Positions 1 to 9,120 are shown, counted from the first letter of the stretch. The stretch is 64,000 bases of DNA from Ralstonia sp. NFACC01 (GCF_900115545.1 NZ_FOWV01000001.1:434001-498000); one strand, 5' to 3'. The notes: generated from the sequence alone by a model not told the origin. Translations and numbers: made by a program.

Positions 1-1
1 T

Positions 2-202
2 ACCGTATCCGCCGTCCACGAGGATATTGTGTCCGTCCCGCCGAAGGAGAAAAGATTCACCGGGTATGGGCAGCGCCAAGAGTTTGTTCATAATGATTCG
101 AGATTGCTTTATACGGTGCACCCGCGCGGTTCCGGGAGACGGGCAAACGCGATATTTAACCCCGCCATTTGTTACCAGCCGTGCCCCCCTTCCGTGGGGT
201 AA
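2..202 (+). CDS. Possible C-terminal end of an unrecognised protein, cut by the window edge
   Basis: A reading frame is open from the first bases to a TAA at 200-202 and encodes about 66 residues of ordinary composition (mixed charged, aromatic and small residues, two Cys near the end). No start is visible because the window begins inside it. I do not recognise the family. Being open at the edge is weak evidence in GC-rich DNA, so this may be noncoding; the downstream genes on the same strand make a small operon possible. Confidence 0.3.
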   Translation, partial: TVSAVHEDIVSVPPKEKRFTGYGQRQEFVHNDSRLLYTVHPRGSGRRANAIFNPAICYQPCPPSVG

Positions 203-282
203 TGTCTGCGCAGTTCTCTATTTGATGGTGACGGCCGTCCCTCGACTTCACTGGACTGGCCTTCAGCTAGGAGAGGTGAGAT

Positions 283-555
283 ATGCATGGGTTCGCCATG
301 TTTTTGGCTGTTGCTGGTTTCCTCGTGGGACTCGCTGCTTCTTACTACTGGTGGAAGGCGAGTCGCGTCGCCACGCTTCCAACGTGGTCTGATGCCCTTG
401 AACCCGTTGATCCAGCGTTGTCAAATGCCGGCTGGGTAGCGGGCATCGTCAATGCTGCGTCACAGGCAGCGAAGCTCAATCAGGTCGCAGCTGTTCTAAC
501 TGCGATTGCAGTGGTTCTGACCACGGGTTCGGGGCTTGCCGGACCAGGGATGTAG
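283..555 (+). CDS. Small membrane protein, unknown function
   Basis: A 90-residue protein. An AGGAG-type ribosome binding site stands about 10 bases before the ATG. Two hydrophobic stretches are visible, at about residues 4-22 and 66-84, joined by a more polar middle with several Trp residues, so a two-helix inner-membrane protein is likely. The next gene starts 10 bases after its stop, so the two are probably co-transcribed. I do not recognise the family. The segment sits between the window edge and a tRNA 3'-end fragment at 1442-1468, which suggests it belongs to an integrated element. Confidence 0.55.
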   Translation: MHGFAMFLAVAGFLVGLAASYYWWKASRVATLPTWSDALEPVDPALSNAGWVAGIVNAASQAAKLNQVAAVLTAIAVVLTTGSGLAGPGM

Positions 556-565
556 AGCATCTACG

Positions 566-1261
566 ATGAGCAAGCGTTTTCTTGGAAAGCGGTGCGTCTA
601 CTGCGGAAAACAAGGGGTCTTCAGTACTGGTGACCACGTGATTGCCCGAGGCTTTTTCCTTCCCTCCGAGCGTGCAAATCTCCCGCAGGTGCCATCGTGC
701 GCACAGTGCAACAATGAAAAGTCCCGCTTGGAGCACTACTTGGTGACCGTACTGCCGTTTGGAGCGAGGCATGCCGCTGCGCGCCGCACCATGGACGAAC
801 TAGTGCCACCGCGGCTCAACAAAAATGCGAGGCTGCATCGAGAGCTTCTAGATGCCTGGAACAAACAGTGGCGTGGAGACTATGCGCCGCGCGGGTCGAT
901 GGCGCTGCCCCTTGATAGTGAGCGAGTTACGCGTCTGTGTGAGTACATCATGATTGGACTAGCGTGGCATCACTGGGAGGCAGACTTATCTCCGCCGATT
1001 CAGCTACGCGCCTCGTTCTTCAACCGCGCGGGAGTAATGGCCTTCGAAAAGTTGTTCGCGGATAGCCGTTGGGCGCGGCGACTCGATGTCACGCTGGGTG
1101 CAGGAACGTTTACATATCGGGCGGCACAAGATCCTAGTGCTTCATCGCGCACAATGTGGCGCTTCTCCATCTATGGCATGGTGCTAGGCGGCGTTCCGGG
1201 CCAACCACACGCTCTAGCTGATGCCGTCTTCGGTTTGTCGAGCCCAGTGTCGGCCGGGTAA
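566..1261 (+). CDS. HNH-type endonuclease-like protein
   Basis: A 231-residue protein starting at ATG 566; an earlier in-frame start at 536 overlaps the upstream gene and lacks a good ribosome site. The N-terminus carries a zinc-finger-style HNH layout: Cys10-x2-Cys13, Asp23-His24, then Cys45-x2-Cys48-Asn49. This resembles the zinc-ribbon HNH nucleases common in phages and islands. The remaining ~170 residues are alpha/beta-like without a motif I recognise. Target and role are unknown: restriction, homing or phage packaging are all possible. The gene follows a small membrane protein and lies just inside the element boundary marked by the tRNA-like fragment. Confidence 0.6.
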   Translation: MSKRFLGKRCVYCGKQGVFSTGDHVIARGFFLPSERANLPQVPSCAQCNNEKSRLEHYLVTVLPFGARHAAARRTMDELVPPRLNKNARLHRELLDAWNKQWRGDYAPRGSMALPLDSERVTRLCEYIMIGLAWHHWEADLSPPIQLRASFFNRAGVMAFEKLFADSRWARRLDVTLGAGTFTYRAAQDPSASSRTMWRFSIYGMVLGGVPGQPHALADAVFGLSSPVSAG

Positions 1262-1441
1262 CTATCCGGCGCCTAGCTTCTTAGGCGCCCGCTTGTGGCG
1301 GTGCAAAAGCGGTGCACCTAGGCAGGCTCTTCAGGGCAACTGACGGCAGCCTAAGGGAGAGGAAACCCAGTAGACTCAAGGCTGTGCAGCAAATCTGTAC
1401 ACAAGTAGCTGGGCCAATTTTCGTTTCACACGGCAGGGGTC

Positions 1442-1468
1442 ACAGGTTCAATCCCTGTACCACCACCA
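1442..1468 (+). other. tRNA 3'-end fragment (candidate attachment site)
   Basis: Bases 1442-1458 form a T-arm (ACAGG / TTCAATC loop / CCTGT) and are followed by an acceptor-like strand ending in CCA at 1466-1468. No matching 5' acceptor strand, D-arm or anticodon arm folds in the 80 bases upstream. The piece is therefore only the 3' end of a tRNA-like gene, as left when an integrative element recombines into a tRNA. A strong terminator follows at once. Confidence 0.5.
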
Positions 1469-1488
1469 AACAAGCGAGAAATCGCTTA

Positions 1489-1521
1489 AAAGGCCCTCAG
1501 GCAAATGCCGAGGGCCTTTTT
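1489..1521 (+). terminator. Rho-independent terminator after the tRNA fragment
   Basis: GGCCCTC pairs with GAGGGCC, with an inner GGCA/TGCC extension, followed by a run of T. It is the natural end of a tRNA transcript or of the accessory genes upstream. Confidence 0.85.
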
Positions 1522-2134
1522 CTTTTGTCCGCGTTCTCCGTGCGGGCTTTTCCGGCCGATTCACCGTCGCGCCCGGCACAAACCTCCCTTGGCGCAAAAA
1601 AGAGACACCTTTGGTCGATCCGTTTCGGTCTTTCGACCACGGGCTGTGGGCACGCGTCGGGGCGACAAAGGCCGTTTTGCCCCATGCTTTGCACAATGCT
1701 GTGTTGCGCGCCAAAAAGAAAAGCTGCCACTACAAGCGTAGGTCTGCTGGTAAGCGCCACGTGCAGTACCACAGTTGGCGAGACACGAAAACGCAGGGAT
1801 ATCCCCCTCCTGGATTCAGCGTGCGCGCGGGAACTCGCACAGATCGGTTACGTACCAACCTGCGAGCGCGGGCGGGTGGCATGGGTACGCTTTCTGCTGT
1901 GCTCGGGATAGCCGATCGTCGTGGTGCATGCGTGTTGATGCATCGTGCAAGGTCCGTTTAGCACTTGATGCTGTCGAGCGCTAACGCAATTGCGACGGTT
2001 GTGCACCATTCCAGGCTCTCAACCGTTCTTGTGATCATCGGTGATTCGTCTACAGTGGAATCAGCAACGCACGCAAGAACTAGCCTGGCTCTCGCTTGTT
2101 GGTGTGGAGTAGGGAAGAAATCTACGGGGGAGAT
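1522..2134. other. Long non-coding stretch upstream of prkA
   Basis: About 610 bases with no reading frame I can support; the open frames here have no ribosome site and overlap each other on both strands. It should hold the prkA promoter and leader. A weak match to a sigma-54 site (TGGCTC...TTGTT at 2086-2100) was seen but is not convincing. Confidence 0.5.
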
Positions 2135-4057
2135 ATGGATATTTTCCGCCACTACGCAACGCGTTTTGAAGCTCGCAAAGAGGACGAGTACAGCATCCAG
2201 GAGTATCTGGATATCTGCAAAAAAGACTCGACCGCCTATGCGACTGCCGCGGAGCGCATGCTCACCGCGATTGGTCAGCCTGAACTGGTGGACACTCACC
2301 ACGATCCTCGGCTGTCACGATTGTTCTTCAACAAGGTCATCAAGATCTACCCGGCTTTCCGGGAGTTCTATGGCATGGAGGACACGATCGAACAGATCGT
2401 TTCCTTCTTCAAACATGCCGCGCAGGGCCTTGAGGAACGCAAACAGATTCTTTACCTGCTCGGGCCTCCGGGCGGCGGCAAATCCTCGCTTGCCGAGAAG
2501 TTGAAGGCGCTGATGGAGCAGATTCCCATCTACGCGCTCCAGGGCTCGCCTATTCACGAGTCCCCGCTCGGGCTGTTCTCGCCCGACGAAGACGGCAAGA
2601 TTCTGGAGGAAGACTACGGCATCCCGAGACGCTATCTGAACACGATTGCCTCGCCCTGGGCGGTCAAGCGGCTGCATGAGTTCAATGGCGACATCACGCG
2701 TTTCCGCGTGGTGAAGCTGCATCCGTCGGTGCTGTCGCAGATTGCGATTTCCAAGACGGAGCCGGGCGACGAAAACAATCAGGACATTTCGTCTCTGGTG
2801 GGCAAGGTCGACATTCGCAAGCTGGAGGACTATCCGCAGGACGATCCGGATGCGTATTCGTATTCGGGCGGGCTGTGCCTGGCCAACCGCGGGCTGCTCG
2901 AGTTCGTCGAGATGTTCAAGGCGCCGATCAAGGTCTTGCACCCGCTGCTGACGGCCACGCAGGAAGGCAATTACAAGGGCACGGAGGGCTTTGGCGCGAT
3001 CCCGTTTGATGGCGTCATCCTGGCGCACTCGAACGAGGCGGAGTGGCAGAGCTTCAAGTCCGATCGCAACAACGAGGCGTTCCTTGATCGCATTTACATC
3101 GTCAAGGTGCCGTATTGCCTGCGCGTGTCGGACGAGGTGAAGATCTACGACAAGCTGCTGCGCAACAGCTCGCTGGCCGCGGCGCCGTGCGCGCCGAACA
3201 CGCTGAAAATGATGGCGCAGTTCGCGGTGCTCACACGCATCAAGGAGCCCGAGAATTCCAACATCTTCTCGAAGATGCGCGTGTACGACGGCGAGAGCCT
3301 GAAAGATGTCGACCCGAAAGCAAAGTCGTATCAGGAGTACCGCGACTTTGCCGGCATCGACGAGGGCATGACGGGCTTGTCGACGCGCTTTGCCTTCAAG
3401 GTGCTCTCGAAGGTCTTCAACTTCGATGGGACGGAAGTGGCGGCCAATCCGGTGCACTTGCTGTATGTGCTCGAGCAGCAGATCGAGCGCGAGCAGTTCC
3501 CACCGGAGACGGAATCCAAGCTGATGTCCTATATCAAGGAATACCTCACGTCGCCGTACGTGGAGTTCATCGGCAAGGAGATTCAGACCTCGTATCTGGA
3601 GTCCTATTCGGAGTACGGGCAGAACATCTTCGACCGCTACGTGGTGTTTGCCGACCTCTGGATTCAGGATCAGGAATATCGCGATCCGAACACGGGCGAG
3701 ATTCTCGATCGCAGCGCGTTGAACGATGAGTTGGAGAAGGTGGAAAAACCGGCGGGCATTTCCAACCCGAAGGATTTCCGCAACGAGATCGTCAATTTCG
3801 TGCTTCGGGCGCGGGCCAAGAACGGAGGCAAGAACCCGGTCTGGACGAGCTACGAGAAGTTGCGCGCGGTGATCGAGAAGCGGATGTTCTCGACCACGGA
3901 GGATCTGCTGCCCGTGATCTCGTTCAATGCCAAGTCGTCGCATGACGACAAGGAGAAGCACGAGAACTTCGTGAACCGCATGGTGGAGAAGGGCTATACC
4001 CAGAAGCAGGTGCGCTTGCTGGTGGAGTGGTATCTGCGCGTCAGGAAGTCATCTTAA
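2135..4057 (+). CDS. prkA: PrkA/YeaG serine protein kinase
   Basis: A 640-residue protein, the usual length of PrkA. The start ATG 2135 is preceded by GGGGGAG; an upstream in-frame start at 2096 lacks one. A P-loop (GPPGGGKS) lies near residue 115 in the AAA-like domain, and the C-terminal half is the PrkA kinase domain. PrkA proteins are AAA+-related protein kinases or ATPases linked to nutrient and stationary-phase stress. The following genes are YeaH (DUF444) and SpoVR, the standard partners, 54 and 117 bases apart, so the three likely form one operon. The substrate is not evident from sequence. Confidence 0.95.
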   Translation: MDIFRHYATRFEARKEDEYSIQEYLDICKKDSTAYATAAERMLTAIGQPELVDTHHDPRLSRLFFNKVIKIYPAFREFYGMEDTIEQIVSFFKHAAQGLEERKQILYLLGPPGGGKSSLAEKLKALMEQIPIYALQGSPIHESPLGLFSPDEDGKILEEDYGIPRRYLNTIASPWAVKRLHEFNGDITRFRVVKLHPSVLSQIAISKTEPGDENNQDISSLVGKVDIRKLEDYPQDDPDAYSYSGGLCLANRGLLEFVEMFKAPIKVLHPLLTATQEGNYKGTEGFGAIPFDGVILAHSNEAEWQSFKSDRNNEAFLDRIYIVKVPYCLRVSDEVKIYDKLLRNSSLAAAPCAPNTLKMMAQFAVLTRIKEPENSNIFSKMRVYDGESLKDVDPKAKSYQEYRDFAGIDEGMTGLSTRFAFKVLSKVFNFDGTEVAANPVHLLYVLEQQIEREQFPPETESKLMSYIKEYLTSPYVEFIGKEIQTSYLESYSEYGQNIFDRYVVFADLWIQDQEYRDPNTGEILDRSALNDELEKVEKPAGISNPKDFRNEIVNFVLRARAKNGGKNPVWTSYEKLRAVIEKRMFSTTEDLLPVISFNAKSSHDDKEKHENFVNRMVEKGYTQKQVRLLVEWYLRVRKSS

Positions 4058-4111
4058 GGAGGTAAGGAGAGGGCAAGGACACCCAGCGAACTTCCAATCG
4101 AGGGCAGTCAC

Positions 4112-5374
4112 ATGGGCACGATCATTGATCGGCGGGAGAACGGTGGCGGCAAAAGCACCGTCAACAAGCAACGCTTTATCAAGCGTTACCGAGACCAGAT
4201 CCGCCGTGCGGTGGCCAAGGCGGTGACGGGTCGCAAGATCATGGACATCGAGCAGAGCGGTCAGGTGTCCATTCCCGTCAAGGACATCTCCGAGCCCATG
4301 TTCCACCACGGCTCGGGCGGGCGCCGAGAAGGCGTTCACCCGGGCAACAAAGAGTTCATTCGCGGCGACAGCTTCGACCGCCCGCAGCAGGGCAGCGGCG
4401 GCTCCGGTTCGCAGGCCAGCGACTCGGGCGAGGGCGAAGACGATTTCATCTTCACGCTCTCGCGCGAGGACTTTCTCAACTTCTTTTTCGAAGACATGGC
4501 GTTGCCCGATCTTGCCAAGCGCAGCCTGGCCAAGATCGCGGAGGTGCGCAAGGTGCGCGCGGGTTTTTCGCTCGATGGCACGCCGTCCAACCTGTCGATT
4601 CTGCGTACGATGCGCAGCTCGCTCGGTCGCCGCATTGCGTTGTCCAGCCCGTATCAGCGCCGTCTGCATGAGCTGGAAGGCGAGTACAACGAGGAGCTGG
4701 AAAACGACGGCCCTTACAGCGTGCGCGCGCAAGAGCTGATGAAGGAGATGCGACATCTGCGCTCGTGCCTGGATCGCGTGCCGTTCATTGAAAAGCTCGA
4801 CCTGCGCTACAACAACCGCGTGCTGCGCAAGCGTCCGCAGGCGCAGGCAGTGATGTTCTGCGTGATGGACGTATCCGGCTCGATGGACGAGTCGCGCAAG
4901 GACTTGGCCAAGCGCTTCTTCATGCTGCTCTACCTGTTCCTCAAGCGGAACTACGAACGCATCGACGTCGTCTTCATCCGCCACCACACCGTGGCCAAGG
5001 AAGTGGATGAAGAGGATTTCTTTCACTCACGGGAGTCGGGCGGCACTGTTGTGTCGAGCGCACTCAAGTTGATGGCGGAAGTGATTCAGGAGCGCTATTC
5101 ACCAAGCCAATGGAACATCTACTGCGCGCAGGCTTCGGATGGCGACAACTGGGCAGGGGACTCGGAGCTGTGCGCCAAGATACTGCGCGAAACGATCCTG
5201 CCGCTGACGCAGTATTACGCCTATGTTGAGGTGGTCTCCACGGAGCCGCAGAACCTGTGGGAGGAGTATCTTACGTTGAAGGCTGGGCACGAGAACTTCG
5301 CGATGCAGCGCATCCTCAAGGCGGACGAAATCTATCCGGTGTTGCACGAGCTGTTTCAGAAGCGCGCCGCCTGA
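4112..5374 (+). CDS. yeaH: YeaH/YhbH family protein (DUF444)
   Basis: A 420-residue protein of the DUF444 family. The N-terminus is basic, with a typical GIIDRRxNxxxKS-like opening. Around residues 85-115 there is a low-complexity Gly/Ser/Gln stretch. From about residue 250 onward a von Willebrand A-like fold is visible, with the metal-site motif DVSGSMD. It always travels with PrkA and SpoVR; the three are thought to act together in a stress or sporulation-like pathway whose biochemistry is open. It starts 54 bases after prkA with its own ATG. Confidence 0.93.
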   Translation: MGTIIDRRENGGGKSTVNKQRFIKRYRDQIRRAVAKAVTGRKIMDIEQSGQVSIPVKDISEPMFHHGSGGRREGVHPGNKEFIRGDSFDRPQQGSGGSGSQASDSGEGEDDFIFTLSREDFLNFFFEDMALPDLAKRSLAKIAEVRKVRAGFSLDGTPSNLSILRTMRSSLGRRIALSSPYQRRLHELEGEYNEELENDGPYSVRAQELMKEMRHLRSCLDRVPFIEKLDLRYNNRVLRKRPQAQAVMFCVMDVSGSMDESRKDLAKRFFMLLYLFLKRNYERIDVVFIRHHTVAKEVDEEDFFHSRESGGTVVSSALKLMAEVIQERYSPSQWNIYCAQASDGDNWAGDSELCAKILRETILPLTQYYAYVEVVSTEPQNLWEEYLTLKAGHENFAMQRILKADEIYPVLHELFQKRAA

Positions 5375-5491
5375 TCGCTGATCGGGCCGCAGGAGTTGCT
5401 GCCAGCCCGGCACTGCCGCCGCGCAATGGCAGCGTGTGCCATGGCGAGCACGCCACCTGTGACCCTGTGTGATGGACCAACGGGAACGAGC

Positions 5492-7000
5492 ATGGCCTAC
5501 CTATCTACGGGCTCGGAGTGGACCTTCGAGCTGATCAGGCGCTACGACCAAAGCATCGCCCAGATTGCCGCAGATTTCGGCCTGGACACCTATCCGAACC
5601 AGATCGAGATCATCACCGCCGAGCAGATGCTCGACGCCTATGCGTCGTCCGGCCTGCCACTGGGCTACAACCATTGGTCATACGGCAAGCACTTCCTCGC
5701 ATCGGAGCGCGGTTACCAGCGCGGCCTCATGGGGTTGGCGTACGAGATCGTCATCAACTCGAACCCCTGCATCGCTTATCTGATGGAGGAGAACACGATG
5801 CCGATGCAGGCGCTGACCATCGCGCATGCCTGCTACGGCCACAACTCCTTCTTCAAGGGCAATTACCTGTTCCGGACGTGGACGAACGCGGACGCCATCG
5901 TCGATTACCTGCTCTTCGCCAAGAACTACGTGGCCGAATGCGAGCAGCGCTACGGCGAGCAGGAGGTGGAACTGCTGCTCGACTCCTGTCACGCGTTGCA
6001 GAACTACGGTGTCGATCGTTATCGACGACCGAAGAAGCTGTCGATCAACGAAGAGCAGGCTCGCCAGGCTGAACGCGAGAAATACCTTGAAGCACAGGTG
6101 AACGACCTGTGGCGTACGCTGCCCACGCACCGGGCACGTGCGCTGGCAACCGCAGACGACGTGCCGGAACCTGATCCGCAGTTTCCGCCCGAGCCGGAAG
6201 AGAACCTGCTGTACTTCATCGAGAAGAACGCGCCCAAGTTGCAGCCGTGGCAACGAGAAATCGTGCGCATCGTGCGCAAGATCGCGCAGTACTTTTATCC
6301 GCAGCGCCAGACCAAGGTGATGAACGAAGGCTGGGCCACCTTCTGGCACTACACCATCCTGCACAAGCTGTACGACGAGAAACTCGTCAACGACGCCTTC
6401 ATGCTCGAGCTGCTGCAGGCGCATACCAACGTGATCTATCAGCCGCCATTCAATAGCCCGTACTACAGCGGCCTGAACCCATACACGCTCGGCTTTCTGA
6501 TGTTCCAGGACATCCGGCGCATTTGCGAATCGCCAGAAGAAGAGGATTACCGCTGGGCGCCCGAGATTGCCGGCAGCGATTGGCAGAAGACACTCGATTT
6601 CGCCATGCGCAACTTCAAGGACGAGAGCTTCCTGTTGCAATTCCTCTCCCCGCGCGTGATCCGCGAGTTGAAGCTGTTCTCTGTGCTCGATGACGATCGC
6701 GACGCCAAGTTGCGCGTCACCGCGATCCACGACGACGATGGCTATCGCAAGATCCGCGAGTTGTTGGCAGGGCAGTACGACCTCTCGAACATCGAGCCCA
6801 ACATCCAGGTGACCAACGTTGATGTGGGCGGAGATCGCTCATTGACGCTGCGCCATTTACAGAGCAACCGACGCCCGCTTGGGCCGAACTACGAAGAGAT
6901 GCTGCGGCACGTCGTACGCCTATGGGGCTTTACGTGCCGGCTGGAGGTGGTCTACGAAGACGGGCGACGCGAGATGAAACACGAGTGCAAGCCTGACTAG
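5492..7000 (+). CDS. SpoVR family protein
   Basis: A 502-residue protein matching the SpoVR/YcgB family, with the conserved NHWSYGK-type block near residue 55 and a conserved NEGWATFWHY-type block near residue 280. I chose ATG 5492, which has GGGA about 10 bases upstream and begins at the usual N-terminus; in-frame starts at 5396 and 5441 add a low-complexity leader not seen in the family. It is the third gene of the prkA-yeaH-spoVR set. SpoVR was first found in spore cortex formation in Bacillus; its role in non-spore formers is unknown. Confidence 0.93.
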   Translation: MAYLSTGSEWTFELIRRYDQSIAQIAADFGLDTYPNQIEIITAEQMLDAYASSGLPLGYNHWSYGKHFLASERGYQRGLMGLAYEIVINSNPCIAYLMEENTMPMQALTIAHACYGHNSFFKGNYLFRTWTNADAIVDYLLFAKNYVAECEQRYGEQEVELLLDSCHALQNYGVDRYRRPKKLSINEEQARQAEREKYLEAQVNDLWRTLPTHRARALATADDVPEPDPQFPPEPEENLLYFIEKNAPKLQPWQREIVRIVRKIAQYFYPQRQTKVMNEGWATFWHYTILHKLYDEKLVNDAFMLELLQAHTNVIYQPPFNSPYYSGLNPYTLGFLMFQDIRRICESPEEEDYRWAPEIAGSDWQKTLDFAMRNFKDESFLLQFLSPRVIRELKLFSVLDDDRDAKLRVTAIHDDDGYRKIRELLAGQYDLSNIEPNIQVTNVDVGGDRSLTLRHLQSNRRPLGPNYEEMLRHVVRLWGFTCRLEVVYEDGRREMKHECKPD

Positions 7001-7017
7001 CCCACATTCGTTTCCAC

Positions 7018-7050
7018 AAGGCCGGCTTCGCGCTGGCCTTCTTTTTGTCC
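7018..7050 (+). terminator. Terminator of the prkA-yeaH-spoVR operon
   Basis: AAGGCCGGC pairs with GCTGGCCTT around a five-base loop and is followed by CTTTTTG. It lies 18 bases after the spoVR stop. Confidence 0.85.
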
Positions 7051-7090
7051 GCCGCAGGCGCGGATGTCGGCCATGCTGCCCGTCGCTTCG

Positions 7091-7369
7091 CTACATGCCG
7101 AAGCGGAAATGACCGCTACGCAGCACGATGTTGTGCGAATCCGTCAGCTTGAACAGCGAACGCGCCATGTCTTCAATGGTGCCGCGGTGGCTTTCCATAG
7201 CTTGCAGCAGATCCTCCTGCCGCCACGAGCGGGCGCCGAAATGCTCTTCGAGCGCTTCTGCCGTCACCGCATAGCGGGCTGGGACGCCGTCGACGCTTGC
7301 CGTGCAGGTAAGCGTGAGGTCCGCAGCGCAATAGCGTGGCGGGCTGGCGTGGAATTCAATGGTTTCCAT
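7091..7369 (-). CDS. DUF1488 family protein
   Basis: A 92-residue cytosolic protein of the DUF1488 type, small proteins of unknown function common in Burkholderiaceae. I chose the ATG at 7369, which has GGAGG about 9 bases upstream; the longer frame to 7534 has no ribosome site and its extra residues look random. No membrane segment or Cys motif of note. It faces the spoVR terminator and lies downstream of the response regulator on the same strand, 174 bases away. Confidence 0.75.
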   Translation of the reverse strand: METIEFHASPPRYCAADLTLTCTASVDGVPARYAVTAEALEEHFGARSWRQEDLLQAMESHRGTIEDMARSLFKLTDSHNIVLRSGHFRFGM

Positions 7370-7543
7370 GGGCGGCCTCCATGAAAAAACGGCGATGCAC
7401 CGTGCGCCGCCTTCCAACCAGTGTATGGCGCGATTGCGTGAATGCAATGTGGTCGGCTCAGTGTTTTCACCCCGCGGTGAACCCTGGGGCCCGTGACGTC
7501 CGAAAAAGGCAGGGGAGGCCACGGGCAGGTGCATGTCGCGGCG

Positions 7544-8203
7544 CTACATCGCACACATCTGCAGGCGGACGAGGCTGGCCTTGCAGCGCGAGAGCCAGAG
7601 CGCGGCCTCGGTCCGGTTGTTGACGCCAATTTGCCGGAACAGCGCGTACAGATGGTTTTTGATGGTGCCTTCAGCTACGTTGAGCACGCGGCAAATCTGC
7701 TTGTTGGATTTGCCCTCTGCAAGCAGTTGCAGCACCTCATGTTGCCGCGGCGTGAGTCGGCGCCAGAGTTCGGCCGGGCTTTCTCCTGAGCTTTGGCGCG
7801 GATCGTCGGGAAACAGATTACTGATGGGCGGCAAGTAGACCGCGCCTGAGGTAATGCGCAGCAGGGCTTCGAGCAGAACGTCGGCCGTGGCTTGCCGGTC
7901 GACCACGCCGGCCGCGCCAAAGCGCAGCGCATCGCCCACCACGTGCCGGCCGACCGCTTGCACCGTCAGCAGCACGGGCACTTCCGGCAACACCGCTTTC
8001 AACTCCGACAGGCGCTGCCGTGCGTCGTCGTCCTGTGCGCTCCATTCCATCACAACGGCGCTGGGTTCGGCTTGCCTGCAAGCCGGTCCGATTTGCTCAA
8101 CGTAGTGAGTATCGATAAACACACCCTGCGCGTCGAGTGCATTCAATACATTGGACACACCTGCCGCAAAAAGCGGCAAGCTATCGATTACCAGAATATT
8201 CAT
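7544..8203 (-). CDS. NarL/FixJ-type regulator with a degenerate receiver
   Basis: A 219-residue protein: an N-terminal receiver-like domain (residues 1-120) and a C-terminal LuxR helix-turn-helix (about residues 148-205, LTPRQ...VLNVAEGTIKNH). GAGGGG precedes the ATG. In the receiver the phosphate-accepting Asp is replaced: the strand reads VVMEW with Glu53, only one of the acidic-pair residues is kept (Asp7-Ser8), and the usual Lys is Arg. It is therefore unlikely to be a normal phosphorylation switch; the Glu could mimic a permanently active state or the domain may bind another signal. No histidine kinase is adjacent. It is divergent from the DUF2589 cluster and is the obvious candidate to control it (inference). 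Confidence 0.85.
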   Translation of the reverse strand: MNILVIDSLPLFAAGVSNVLNALDAQGVFIDTHYVEQIGPACRQAEPSAVVMEWSAQDDDARQRLSELKAVLPEVPVLLTVQAVGRHVVGDALRFGAAGVVDRQATADVLLEALLRITSGAVYLPPISNLFPDDPRQSSGESPAELWRRLTPRQHEVLQLLAEGKSNKQICRVLNVAEGTIKNHLYALFRQIGVNNRTEAALWLSRCKASLVRLQMCAM

Positions 8204-8394
8204 CGACCCCTCGTACTTCAGTTAATTATTTTCGGCGAAACCGATTATTTTGTAGGGCGGGATCGATCCGGATGCATTGAAACGGAAGTTCAGTGCCGAA
8301 AGTCACGGGCCGCCTGTCGATACGTACTGGGCCGCTGTTCCGTGGCCTTGGCTGGGACTTTCGAGGCATCGAACCCCGTAGGAAAAACTCTTAC

Positions 8395-8428
8395 TTTGGA
8401 TTCGGGCACACAAACCTGTGCGTCCAAA
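8395..8428 (+). promoter_or_regulatory. Inverted repeat in the leader of the DUF2589 cluster
   Basis: TTTGGA (8395-8400) pairs with TCCAAA (8423-8428), and GCACA (8406-8410) with TGTGC (8417-8421). It ends about 12 bases before the GAGGAG ribosome site of the gene at 8452. It could be an operator for the divergent regulator or an RNA hairpin near the ribosome site. Confidence 0.45.
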
Positions 8429-8451
8429 TAATTCAATGTGAGGAGTTTTAA

Positions 8452-9120
8452 ATGGACAACGGACTTATCGGGTCGGTTATCAATGCGCTGCCGATCGACA
8501 AGATGATCTCTGCGCCGCTGCAGGCCATGATCGCAGCGCAAACCACGGCGGCAAAATCCTATGCGGATTTTCTGCTGCAGGTGTGTATTCAGAACGGCAA
8601 AGCCGTTGCGGTGCAATTTGACTACGACGAAACCATCGTCGACGAGAAGGGGGTGTCGCAGGGCACGATCCAGAAGACGATGCGCATTCCGCTGCTGTGC
8701 GCGGTCGTGCATCCGGTGATCGCCATCGAGGAAGGCACGATCGACTTCGAGCTGGAGATTTCGCAGTCGGAGAAATCGTCGTCCAGCACCGAGGCCGAAG
8801 GGTCGTTCCAGGCCAAGCTCGGCTGGGGCCCGTTCAGCGTGTCGGTGTCGGGACGCGCCTCGCATAAGTCGGAGCAGACCCGTAGTACCGACACGCGTGC
8901 CAAGTACTCCTTCCACACCCAGGTCAAGCGTCAGAACCCGCCGGAAGCGCTGATGCGCGTGATGGAGTTCTTGACTGACGCGGCAACCAAGCCGGTGGTC
9001 GTCAAGGGCAAGGAGAACGACGTCAAGCCGCTGCCGGCCACGCCGACCGACGGCACGATGGTCGGCGAAAAGGTGCCGGCTGGCGGCAACGCGCCGGCCC
9101 CGGCCCCGGCAAATCCGTAA
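8452..9120 (+). CDS. DUF2589 domain protein (first copy)
   Basis: A 222-residue protein with a strong GAGGAG ribosome site. It has an N-terminal hydrophobic/amphipathic stretch (residues 1-40) without a cleavable signal, a beta-rich core with a Ser/Glu-rich middle, and the block PPEALMRVMEF near residue 162. The tail is Pro/Ala-rich. This matches the DUF2589 family, whose function is unknown. A second, diverged member follows at 9230 and shares the block as PPEAVMRLIDEY. Then come a lysozyme and a secreted protein on the same strand, so the four likely form one operon. No membrane helix is obvious, so a cytosolic or membrane-surface location is likely. Confidence 0.75.
   Translation: MDNGLIGSVINALPIDKMISAPLQAMIAAQTTAAKSYADFLLQVCIQNGKAVAVQFDYDETIVDEKGVSQGTIQKTMRIPLLCAVVHPVIAIEEGTIDFELEISQSEKSSSSTEAEGSFQAKLGWGPFSVSVSGRASHKSEQTRSTDTRAKYSFHTQVKRQNPPEALMRVMEFLTDAATKPVVVKGKENDVKPLPATPTDGTMVGEKVPAGGNAPAPAPANP

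Noticed and set aside
1380-1468. Complete tRNA gene
   Set aside because: Only the T-arm and CCA end fold; no acceptor partner, D-arm or anticodon arm could be found upstream.
2086-2100. Sigma-54 promoter before prkA
   Set aside because: Only a partial match (TGGCTC and TTGTT), so it was not listed as a feature.
2315-3961. 548-residue minus-strand frame opposite prkA
   Set aside because: Leu/Arg/His-rich antisense shadow; prkA is unambiguous.
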